Shown here in pieces: positions 1 to 5,734 of a DNA stretch of 5,848 nucleotides (positions within the stretch are counted from its first letter, which is position 1; each line of letters starts with the position of its first letter). Under the pieces are notes generated by a model, which was given only the letters and a program-made list of their open reading frames with translations, made no database searches and had not been told where the DNA came from. The DNA is from an uncultured Gammaproteobacteria bacterium (GTDB lineage: Bacteria; Pseudomonadota; Gammaproteobacteria; UBA9214): the NCBI GenBank assembly GCA_905480305.1, contig CAJQPV010000295.1, positions 1 through 5,848 of the forward strand, given 5' to 3'. The translations under genes were made by a program, and so were the position numbers.

Positions 1-1
1 C

Positions 2-1267
2 ACAGCCATTAGCGGCAGCGGCAAAATTAGTGATAATGCGCTGTTCTTTGTTTCCTTTTCGGGTGGCGGCACACGTGCGGCCGCCCTTTCCTACGGGGTC
101 CTCAAAGAACTTCGGGATACGACTTTCCTCTTTGACGGCGAGGAAAAGCGGCTGCTGGATGAAATCGACTCTATCAGCTCGGTGTCCGGCGGCAGCTTCA
201 CAGCTGCCTACTATGCCCTTTACGGTGACCGTATATTCGAAGATTACGAGGAGGTCTTTCTGCGCCGCAACGTGCAAAAGACCCTGATCGGCAGCCTCTT
301 GAACCCGGTCAACTGGGTAAGGATGATTTTTACAAAACTGAATCGTACCGAACTGGCAATCGACTACTATGACAGAAACATCTTCCACCGCAGCACCTTT
401 GCTGATATTCAAGCACGGGATGGTCCCCTTTTAGCGATCAATGCAACCGATCTGGGCATCGGGCAACGGTTCACCTTCACCCAGCAAAGCTTCAACCTGC
501 TTTGCTCCGACCTCAGCGACTTCAGCGTGGCGCGCGCAGTTGCCGCCTCCTCTGCCGTGCCGATTGCCTTCAAGCCGGTCACGCTGAAAAACTACGATAC
601 CTGTCAGTATGAAGACCCTGACTGGATAGACTATGCGCGTGAAAATCCCTTCAATAACCAACGGCTGCGAACACAGCTGCAGGCATATGATTCATACAAG
701 GACAAGGAGAAACGGCCCTATATTCATCTTGCTGATGGCGGCATTACTGACAACCTTGGTGTGCGCTCATTATATGATCGAATAGAAGCAACCGGTGGTG
801 CCATGCGTACCTTCAAGGATGCCGGTGTCCGCGTGCCCGAATACATCATTGTCATCGTCGTAAATGCCCAGACCCGCGCTGCAGATCCCATGGACAGTAG
901 CAATAAATCGCCTTCAAACGCTGACGTGCTCGGCGCCGTCTCAAGAACACAGATTGGACGCTATAATCTTGAATCAATGGTATTACTGGAGGAAAGCATG
1001 GAGCGCTGGGCAACAGAACTCAGCACCCCGGATCACAAGGTCATCCCCTATTTTATCAAGCTGGATTTCGAGAGTATTGCCGACGAAAAGGTTCGCCTGG
1101 TATTCAATAACATGGCCACCAGTTTTTCCCTGCCAAACGAGGAAGTGGATAATTTAATTGAAGCCGGACGTGTCCTGTTAAGACGGTCTCCCGACTACCA
1201 GCGCCTGATCGCACTCATTAAAGAAGCGGAACAGAAACAGTTACTGGAAAGATCACCGGAAAATTAA
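2..1267 (+). CDS. Patatin-like phospholipase family protein, 5'-truncated by window edge
   Basis: The frame is open from base 2 to the TAA at 1265-1267, giving 421 visible residues; the start lies outside the window. Three patatin blocks are visible, numbered from the first visible codon. The glycine-rich oxyanion-hole block FSGGGTRAA is at 19-27. The nucleophile elbow SSVSGGSF is at 59-66, with Ser62 (bases 185-187) as predicted catalytic serine. The catalytic Asp is Asp245 (bases 734-736) in LADGGITDNLG. The AVAASSAVPIAF block at about 179-190 also matches the family, followed by a hydrophobic strand YIIVIVVN near 281-288. Patatin-like enzymes hydrolyse acyl esters of lipids with a Ser-Asp dyad; the substrate here is unknown. 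The elbow has Ser in place of the first Gly of GxSxG, which I recall as common in this bacterial subfamily. A GTG at 182 could be mistaken for a start, but it lies inside the nucleophile motif, so translation must begin upstream. Whether the missing N-terminus carries a signal peptide cannot be seen. The gene converges on the next one. Confidence 0.93.
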   Translation, partial: TAISGSGKISDNALFFVSFSGGGTRAAALSYGVLKELRDTTFLFDGEEKRLLDEIDSISSVSGGSFTAAYYALYGDRIFEDYEEVFLRRNVQKTLIGSLLNPVNWVRMIFTKLNRTELAIDYYDRNIFHRSTFADIQARDGPLLAINATDLGIGQRFTFTQQSFNLLCSDLSDFSVARAVAASSAVPIAFKPVTLKNYDTCQYEDPDWIDYARENPFNNQRLRTQLQAYDSYKDKEKRPYIHLADGGITDNLGVRSLYDRIEATGGAMRTFKDAGVRVPEYIIVIVVNAQTRAADPMDSSNKSPSNADVLGAVSRTQIGRYNLESMVLLEESMERWATELSTPDHKVIPYFIKLDFESIADEKVRLVFNNMATSFSLPNEEVDNLIEAGRVLLRRSPDYQRLIALIKEAEQKQLLERSPEN

Positions 1268-1282
1268 ACAAGGATTAACTCC

Positions 1283-1299
1283 CTCCCCCTCAGGGGGAG
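1283..1299. terminator. GC-rich hairpin between convergent genes, possible terminator
   Basis: CTCCCCCT (1283-1290) and AGGGGGAG (1292-1299) are exact inverted repeats around one base; as RNA this would fold as a 7-bp stem with a three-base loop. It starts 15 bases after the patatin stop codon. On the plus strand the T-rich stretch TTCTCTTTT begins only about nine bases later, so this is not a textbook intrinsic terminator. On the minus strand no T-run follows. The position between two convergent genes supports a transcription-stop role. A repetitive extragenic palindrome copy is an alternative. Confidence 0.4.
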
Positions 1300-1306
1300 A
1301 GATGGG

Positions 1307-1326
1307 ATTCTCTTTTAAAAGAGAAT
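1307..1326. repeat. Perfect 20-bp AT-rich palindrome
   Basis: ATTCTCTTTT at 1307-1316 is followed directly by its exact reverse complement at 1317-1326. As RNA it could fold as an 8-bp stem with a UUAA loop on either strand. It lies just past the GC-rich hairpin in the 116-base convergent gap. Together the two may act as a two-part bidirectional transcription stop; a protein-binding site is also possible. The rest of the gap, 1327-1383, shows nothing recognisable. Confidence 0.5.
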
Positions 1327-1383
1327 AAGTACACTCATTCAGGCACACAAAAACATAAGCCAACCACCGCCCTCCAAGGCACC

Positions 1384-2250
1384 CTAAAGCATCGCCTGAT
1401 ATTTAGCCCGGTTATCTTCAAAATCCAGACGTTCCTGCTCAACAAAATAAAGTGAATTCTCGAGCAACTGCTTGCAGAAACGTTCTTTTAACTCATTAAA
1501 GAATGATTGATGAAGTTCCCCGCTTAACTCATCCATAAAGGTTTTCTTCAACTCCGTCGGCAACACAAGCACATTTTCCGCAAAGGGTTTCATCACTGTT
1601 GCCTGGTTACCGCGACCATAAAATACCTCGTCAAGCGCAGAACGCATTGCCGTATCCGGCATCTCGATTTTATTCAGGCTTTCATTCCAGTGATTAATAA
1701 CATCGCCCCATCGCTTCTTGTCGAGCTGCTCCGTACCAATGTTGAATGCAGGAGTATCAGACTCCTCACGCCGAATATAGTTATATGAATGCATATCATA
1801 GAACAGACAACTGCCGTGTATCGCCTGCAGTTTTTTGGCAAGGACGACTGCTACACGGTAAAAACGGCGATGCTTCTCAAGGCTTTCGTTCTTCTGTTCA
1901 TCGGTCAGCGGCTGTTTCCAGACTTCCTTACCCCATGCCGTCTCATAAACGCAGGTTTCCTCACCCCGGTTGAGATCGTACTCATAACGGGAATCCAGAC
2001 CTGTCAGCGTAATCGGCATATCGTCAATCAATGCGCAGGTATATGGATCTTCCTCATAAAGACGTTCTGACTCATCCAGCAGGCAGTTATCCCGAAGGTC
2101 CTCACGCAAATTATGTCCGTCATGAATAGCGGTGCAGACAAAAAACGTGTATTTCTCTATCTTGACCTGGAAACCTCCCTCAACTTCCGCATGGAAGCGT
2201 TCGCCCGCTTCAATCTTTTCAACACATTGCTTTTCAGTGAGTTTTAGCAT
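1384..2250 (-). CDS. N-formylglutamate amidohydrolase-like protein (putative metal-dependent amidohydrolase)
   Basis: This 288-residue protein resembles the N-formylglutamate amidohydrolase family (PF05013), whose founding members release formate from N-formyl-L-glutamate in histidine breakdown. Visible family-like segments are HDGHNLRED at 43-51, DSRYEYDLNR at 86-95, KHRRFYR at 126-132 and DMHSYNY at 152-158. His43 or His46, Glu50 and His154 are candidate metal ligands by analogy. A later block, NVLVLPTELKKTFMDELSGE at about 226-245, resembles the subgroup usually found next to DUF1704 (QEGLA-motif) proteins, from memory. The C-terminus from about 240 is charged and probably helical. No signal peptide is present, so it should be cytoplasmic. 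The ATG at 2250 is preceded by AGGAAG with a six-base gap, a good ribosome-binding site. No histidine-utilisation gene is nearby, so a HutG role is not supported and the true substrate is unknown. It has its own promoter candidate and converges on the patatin gene. Confidence 0.8.
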   Translation of the reverse strand: MLKLTEKQCVEKIEAGERFHAEVEGGFQVKIEKYTFFVCTAIHDGHNLREDLRDNCLLDESERLYEEDPYTCALIDDMPITLTGLDSRYEYDLNRGEETCVYETAWGKEVWKQPLTDEQKNESLEKHRRFYRVAVVLAKKLQAIHGSCLFYDMHSYNYIRREESDTPAFNIGTEQLDKKRWGDVINHWNESLNKIEMPDTAMRSALDEVFYGRGNQATVMKPFAENVLVLPTELKKTFMDELSGELHQSFFNELKERFCKQLLENSLYFVEQERLDFEDNRAKYQAML

Positions 2251-2278
2251 TTAAATCTTCCTGAGCTGACAGGTAGTT

Positions 2279-2301
2279 TTGGTAATAGATATAGTTACCA
2301 A
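2279..2301. promoter_or_regulatory. Inverted repeat over the -10 box, candidate operator
   Basis: TTGGTAA (2279-2285) and TTACCAA (2295-2301) are perfect 7-bp arms separated by nine bases, a 23-bp dyad of typical repressor-operator size. The proposed -10 box at 2288-2293 lies inside the spacer, so a protein bound here would block RNA polymerase at the amidohydrolase-like gene. No T-run follows on either strand, which argues against a terminator for the upstream lipoprotein gene. The regulator is unknown and not encoded nearby. Confidence 0.5.
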
Positions 2302-2316
2302 GACAGTCGCAGCCAA
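2288..2316 (-). promoter_or_regulatory. Sigma-70-like promoter for the amidohydrolase-like gene
   Basis: On the minus strand, TTGGCT (2311-2316) and TATATC (2288-2293) each match four of six consensus bases and are separated by exactly 17 bases. Transcription would start near 2281, giving a leader of about 30 bases before the ATG at 2250 with its AGGAAG site. This allows expression independent of the upstream gene pair. A weak hairpin at 2308-2325 (CGCAGCC, four-base loop, GGTTGCG on the plus strand, one G-T pair) overlaps the -35 box; it has no T-run. Confidence 0.45.
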
Positions 2317-2350
2317 ACGGTTGCGATAATTCAACAATACAGCATGACCT

Positions 2351-3496
2351 CTAGTAAACCTTCACGACTGAATCAAGCAACCCTTTTTTGATGGTATTCA
2401 CATACACGGGCCGCGTTGCCCTGCCGCTTGAGTCGATACTGATCTTTGCCATGATGCCTTCGAAATTTTCGATTGAGCGTATTGCCATACTGATGCACTG
2501 ATGGTCCGCTTCAGACTGACATTGATTCATGGCATGCACCGCGATTGCATACCCCTCCACGCCCAGGTGTGTAAATGTGCTCTCCTCGCTGTCAAACAGG
2601 TCATCGAAGGATGCCTCGGCAGCCCGGCCCAGGTGCCGGTGTCTTAAGAAATCACCTCGGTCACTGAACAGATCAGTTGCATATATCCCTTCAATATTGC
2701 CGACCTGTCCGGGGAACTTGCCGAGTACGCTGGCTAGCAGTCCGTCACTGGTCATAATCTCCGGCGACCAGTCAAGTTCCTCCAGGATAGACCGTACGTG
2801 CAATACGGTTTGCGCCGAGACCGGTAAATACAGGAGCTCGGTTTCCACTGCCTGCAGGTGCCGCAGCAACACTTCATCTACCTCAGTCACAGCATGCGAC
2901 CCGGTCAGCACGCCACCGGTATTGGTAAATTTCGTCTCGAATGCCACTTGTAAATATTTTGAGTGGGACTCACCGGGATCCACTACGACTGCCGCGTGCT
3001 TTATCAACAATTCATCGCGCACAAATATGGCTGCAACCGTGCCCTGGGTATCGTCATCAAAACACAACTGACTGATGTAGACTGATTCGGAAACAATATC
3101 AGGATGAGTCGCAATCAGCGCAATCGCCGGCGTCTGTAAAGATTCCGCAAATTGCGACACTTGCAGCAGACGTTCACTGTCAAGTCCCAGCAGCAAGACC
3201 GTCACACCGTCTTCCTGAACAAGCTTCTGCATGGCCTGTCGTGTTGCAGCCGGATCATCGCCGCTGTCCCCGGCAATCACTTCAATCCTGTCGCCGTTAT
3301 TTAGCAGTGGCAGGATAGCCTGTGCTGCCAGCACGCCTTTCAGTGTATCCTGGCCCTGCGTCAGGTTAGAACCCTCACCTGGCCCAATAAATCCGACTTT
3401 TATCACCGCACCACTAGGCTCGACCGGAGAAGGACTGTCACATCCTGATACCAGGAAAAAAAGTATCACTAATATGGCGGACAGGAAACGATGCAT
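2351..3496 (-). CDS. LivJ-like type I periplasmic binding protein, inner-membrane lipoprotein
   Basis: The start ATG at 3496 gives 381 residues. It is chosen because it opens directly onto a lipoprotein signal, MHRFLSAILVILFFLVSGC, with lipobox VSGC and Cys19 as the lipidated residue, and because GAGGT precedes it by four bases. The frame runs open to 3607, but that extension has no export signal and lies inside the preceding gene. Asp20, right after the Cys, is the Lol-avoidance signal in enterobacteria and predicts inner-membrane retention. The mature protein follows the receptor-family ligand-binding pattern (branched-chain amino acid binding protein type): VIKVGFIGPGEG at 31-42, VIAGDSGDDPAATRQAM at 73-89, a strand-helix segment to about 130, YISQLCFDDDTQGT at 140-153, and the C-terminal strand region ISIDSSGRATRPVYV at 352-366. 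Cys326 and Cys334 could form a disulphide. The ligand is unknown. No permease or ATPase gene is adjacent. It is the second gene of a tight pair with the DUF389 fusion gene, seven bases upstream. Confidence 0.85.
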   Translation of the reverse strand: MHRFLSAILVILFFLVSGCDSPSPVEPSGAVIKVGFIGPGEGSNLTQGQDTLKGVLAAQAILPLLNNGDRIEVIAGDSGDDPAATRQAMQKLVQEDGVTVLLLGLDSERLLQVSQFAESLQTPAIALIATHPDIVSESVYISQLCFDDDTQGTVAAIFVRDELLIKHAAVVVDPGESHSKYLQVAFETKFTNTGGVLTGSHAVTEVDEVLLRHLQAVETELLYLPVSAQTVLHVRSILEELDWSPEIMTSDGLLASVLGKFPGQVGNIEGIYATDLFSDRGDFLRHRHLGRAAEASFDDLFDSEESTFTHLGVEGYAIAVHAMNQCQSEADHQCISMAIRSIENFEGIMAKISIDSSGRATRPVYVNTIKKGLLDSVVKVY

Positions 3497-3503
3497 AGCG
3501 ACC

Positions 3504-5396
3504 TCAGAGGATATAGATAATATTGGCGCGAATAACCAGCTTCCTGGAGAAATTGGTCTGCACCTTCTGTTTGAAATCATCCAGGTCATCACGGCTGAGC
3601 CGCTCACGGGCCATGATATCCATCAGAACAATATCCCGGTGATGCTGCCGCAGGATCTCGGCCTTCCTTACGATAATGTATTTGCCGTTGACCAGAAAGC
3701 GTTCTTTCTGCCAGCTCAGTTCCCACTGGATTTTTTCAACAAAGTCTTCATAGGTGAAGTACAGGGGGACCGTAATCAATGCCAGCACCAGTACCACGGA
3801 TCCCATGCTGCGTTTGCCCTTGATCGCGGCCGAATAGCCCAGCATCCAGAAGGTAAGCGCGGCAAAAACAATAATACCGACCAGGTTGGTCGAAAACAGC
3901 AGGAAGGCCTGTCCGAAAAAGTACGGATCACCACGGCCGAGACCGATGCCGGCAACCGCCAGTGGTGGCACCAGGGCAACCGCAATGGCAACGCCGGCCA
4001 GGCTTTGCAGGATCTCCTTATATGACTTGGTATAGGCACCGGCGATACCAGCGAATATGGCCACACCGAGATCCAGCAGGCTGGGACTGAGCCGGCCGAG
4101 CATTTCGTTTGTGACCGGCTTGTACGGAAACAGCATGGTGACCAGTGCAGCCGAACCAAGCGCCAGCGCGATGCCGACCATGATCTTGACTGCCGAGTGT
4201 TGGTAAAGACCCTGGTCCTGCCGCAACATACCCATCGCAAAAGAAATAATCGGTGACATCAGGGGCGCAAGCAGCATCGCACCGATCACCACGGCAGTGC
4301 TGTTCTGGTAGAGACCGATAGTTGCCAGAAGCGTACTTAGAAGCATCAGCATCACGTAGGCACTACTCATACGCGCATCATCGCGTAATGCTACAAACAG
4401 GTCCTTGAAACGCTCCTCCGAGGCATAGGGAAAGAACGGGATGGCCTTTTTCTTCGCTTTGGTCAGTTCATTATCAATCGGAAGGTGCTTGATATTGAAG
4501 TATTCATTCGAATCACCCAGATGGCCGCGCTTCGCATCGGTTTTCGGGCCGGTGTTGACACGAAGCGCGCCGGGCCTGACCTCACATTCAACCGGCGTTC
4601 TGGTGATTTCTTCACCGTCGATATCGACCCCCAGAGACTCTTCGGACTCGATGACTACCCGGGAAGATTTGATATAGCCGATGGCGCTGGGTATCTTGCC
4701 CGGTGCAATATCACGCTTCAGCACCTGGAAAAGAAACCCGAAATAGTCAAGCACCGATAGCGGTGCCGCGATCACCAGGGAGATCATGCCATCATGGGAA
4801 CTGCCATCATTGGCGATCAGCCTGGAAGCCAGACTGCCTGCATGATGCTGGACGATCATACAACCGGCAGCAGCCGTTTCCACTTTCCTGCCGCTATCTG
4901 TAACGAAAGTAAAGCCCAGCAAGCGAATGCCACGAAACCTGGCCAGCACATTTCGCAGCGTTTTCCAGGGGGCAAGGTTGTCAGGCAAGTCGATAACGGG
5001 GATACGACCAATAATAGCCTTGAACAATACCAGCTCGCCATTACACAGGATAAGGTCCCGCGTCTGACCCTTCTCCTGCAATGCCAGTTCGACCTGGTCA
5101 GCGGGGTCGTCAGGCAGCCGGAAATATCTGGAAAGGGTCTTCTGTGACTTCAGTGGCAGTATGCCGATGCTCAGGTCATGCTCAATGGCAACCCTGATGA
5201 CCGATTTGAGTCCGGCCATCGGTACAGACACAACAATATGATCCACATTGCGCGTTAATGTATCTGGATTCTGCAGAAAGTCATCCAGTGATGATGACTG
5301 AATAACTACATCCGGTGAATGCTCCGACACCGGCTCCAGATTGCCGATGCTCTCCTCCGTATAAATAAACGCAATATGTCTTTTCTGGTTTGGCAT
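3504..5396 (-). CDS. Degenerate lipid-kinase (DAGK-like) domain fused to DUF389 (TIGR00341) membrane domain
   Basis: This is a 630-residue protein in three parts. Residues 1 to about 283 follow the diacylglycerol-kinase/YegS lipid-kinase layout: DHIVVSVPMAG at 52-62 and GILPLKSQKTLSRYF at 78-92 in the nucleotide-binding half, then HDGMISLVIAAP at 201-212 and LGVDIDGEEI at 255-264 in the C-terminal half. The GGDGT motif is replaced by SVPMA and GTxND by KSQKT, so kinase activity is unlikely. After a charged linker, residues 325-550 form the DUF389 core with seven predicted helices near 344-363, 367-390, 401-423, 440-455, 466-487, 493-518 and 531-549. These include the family-like NSTAVVIGAMLLAPLMSPI (365-383) and ALVPPLAVAGIGL (474-486). 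Basic residues after helices 2, 4 and 6 place the N-terminus in the cytoplasm and the roughly 80-residue C-terminal tail in the periplasm. ATG 5396 is the first possible start after an in-frame stop; its ribosome-binding site is weak. DUF389 has no settled function that I know of; transport or sensing is inference. The stop overlaps the next gene's ribosome-binding site. Confidence 0.87.
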   Translation of the reverse strand: MPNQKRHIAFIYTEESIGNLEPVSEHSPDVVIQSSSLDDFLQNPDTLTRNVDHIVVSVPMAGLKSVIRVAIEHDLSIGILPLKSQKTLSRYFRLPDDPADQVELALQEKGQTRDLILCNGELVLFKAIIGRIPVIDLPDNLAPWKTLRNVLARFRGIRLLGFTFVTDSGRKVETAAAGCMIVQHHAGSLASRLIANDGSSHDGMISLVIAAPLSVLDYFGFLFQVLKRDIAPGKIPSAIGYIKSSRVVIESEESLGVDIDGEEITRTPVECEVRPGALRVNTGPKTDAKRGHLGDSNEYFNIKHLPIDNELTKAKKKAIPFFPYASEERFKDLFVALRDDARMSSAYVMLMLLSTLLATIGLYQNSTAVVIGAMLLAPLMSPIISFAMGMLRQDQGLYQHSAVKIMVGIALALGSAALVTMLFPYKPVTNEMLGRLSPSLLDLGVAIFAGIAGAYTKSYKEILQSLAGVAIAVALVPPLAVAGIGLGRGDPYFFGQAFLLFSTNLVGIIVFAALTFWMLGYSAAIKGKRSMGSVVLVLALITVPLYFTYEDFVEKIQWELSWQKERFLVNGKYIIVRKAEILRQHHRDIVLMDIMARERLSRDDLDDFKQKVQTNFSRKLVIRANIIYIL

Positions 5397-5422
5397 TTCT
5401 GTAAATCCGTGAACCGTGTCTG

Positions 5423-5446
5423 CATGGTAGCACTACATGTACCATG
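5423..5446. promoter_or_regulatory. Inverted repeat just upstream of the DUF389 fusion gene, candidate operator
   Basis: CATGGTA (5423-5429) and TACCATG (5440-5446) are perfect 7-bp arms with a ten-base spacer, 26 bases before the start codon. If the weak promoter proposed at 5456-5483 is right, this dyad covers the transcription start and early leader, a usual repressor position. As RNA it could also form a hairpin in the leader. Chance occurrence cannot be excluded for a repeat of this size. Confidence 0.35.
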
Positions 5447-5455
5447 TATTTGCTA

Positions 5456-5483
5456 TAAATACTGCCTTGACCACCGCATACAA
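5456..5483 (-). promoter_or_regulatory. Weak promoter candidate for the DUF389-lipoprotein pair
   Basis: On the minus strand TTGTAT (5478-5483) and TATTTA (5456-5461) are separated by 16 bases. The match is poor, especially at the -10 box. It is reported because some promoter is expected in this gap, where the two inverted repeats also cluster. Transcription would start near 5449, leaving a leader of about 50 bases. Confidence 0.2.
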
Positions 5484-5491
5484 ATCAAGGC
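5464..5491. promoter_or_regulatory. Second inverted repeat upstream of the DUF389 fusion gene
   Basis: GCCTTGA (5464-5470) and TCAAGGC (5485-5491) are perfect 7-bp arms with a 14-base spacer. Its centre is about 43 bases from the centre of the 5423-5446 repeat, close to four helical turns, although the two repeats differ in sequence. It spans the proposed -35 box of the fusion gene. A regulator-binding site is possible but unproven. Confidence 0.35.
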
Positions 5492-5734
5492 ACAGGGCTT
5501 CCGGATATCTGCTATCCAAATTTGTTCGCATTTATAATCAGCTATTTTCAGAGTGTAATGGGATGGTATTTTGGTTGACATCAGAAGTTTGGTAATCCGG
5601 TGTGAACATCTGAAAGCAGCTCACCAGACATACAATCACATCCGCCGCACTTCCGGCTTGGGTGGTAGATTGCCTATCCACCTCTTTCGCCTAAACGTCC
5701 GTATATGGACTTTTATATAGCAGCGTTTATAGTT

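Larger units (their letters stand above)
5397..5734. other. Intergenic region without a convincing gene
   Basis: The part nearest the fusion gene (5397-5520) holds three inverted repeats and is its likely control region. Two of them are listed separately; the third, GGATA (5503-5507) with TATCC (5513-5517), is short. Bases 5521-5600 are AT-rich and unremarkable. Bases 5640-5715 hold short hairpins: GCCG/CGGC (5644-5657), GGTGG/CCACC (about 5661-5683) and GTCC/GGAC (5697-5710), the last followed on the plus strand by TTTTATAT. These could be the end of a small RNA or a weak terminator, but nothing matches an RNA family I recognise. Confidence 0.5.

Noticed and set aside
2308..2325. Small hairpin after the lipoprotein gene as an intrinsic terminator
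   Set aside because: On the transcribed minus strand the stem carries a mismatch and no T-run follows.
2529..3071. Plus-strand open frame of 180 codons opposite the lipoprotein gene
   Set aside because: Very rich in Ser, Thr, Arg and Cys, typical of a shadow frame, and antisense to a conserved binding-protein fold.
3497..3607. N-terminal extension of the lipoprotein gene to an upstream in-frame start at 3607
   Set aside because: It would place 37 residues before a clear lipoprotein signal peptide and overlap the preceding gene; ATG 3496 has the ribosome-binding site.
3231..4025. Long plus-strand open frame of 264 codons opposite the end of the fusion gene and start of the lipoprotein gene
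   Set aside because: It overlaps two well-supported minus-strand genes, matches no domain I recognise and reads like antisense of membrane and signal-peptide codons.
5533..5538. TATAAT on the plus strand as a promoter -10 box
   Set aside because: No matching -35 box upstream and no gene downstream; expected by chance in AT-rich sequence.
5575..5580. Perfect TTGACA on the plus strand as a promoter -35 box
   Set aside because: No acceptable -10 box lies 16-18 bases downstream, and no plus-strand gene follows.
5688..5697. GCCTAAAC resembling an integron attC end
   Set aside because: No partner core site or long imperfect stem is present, and there is no cassette-like layout.
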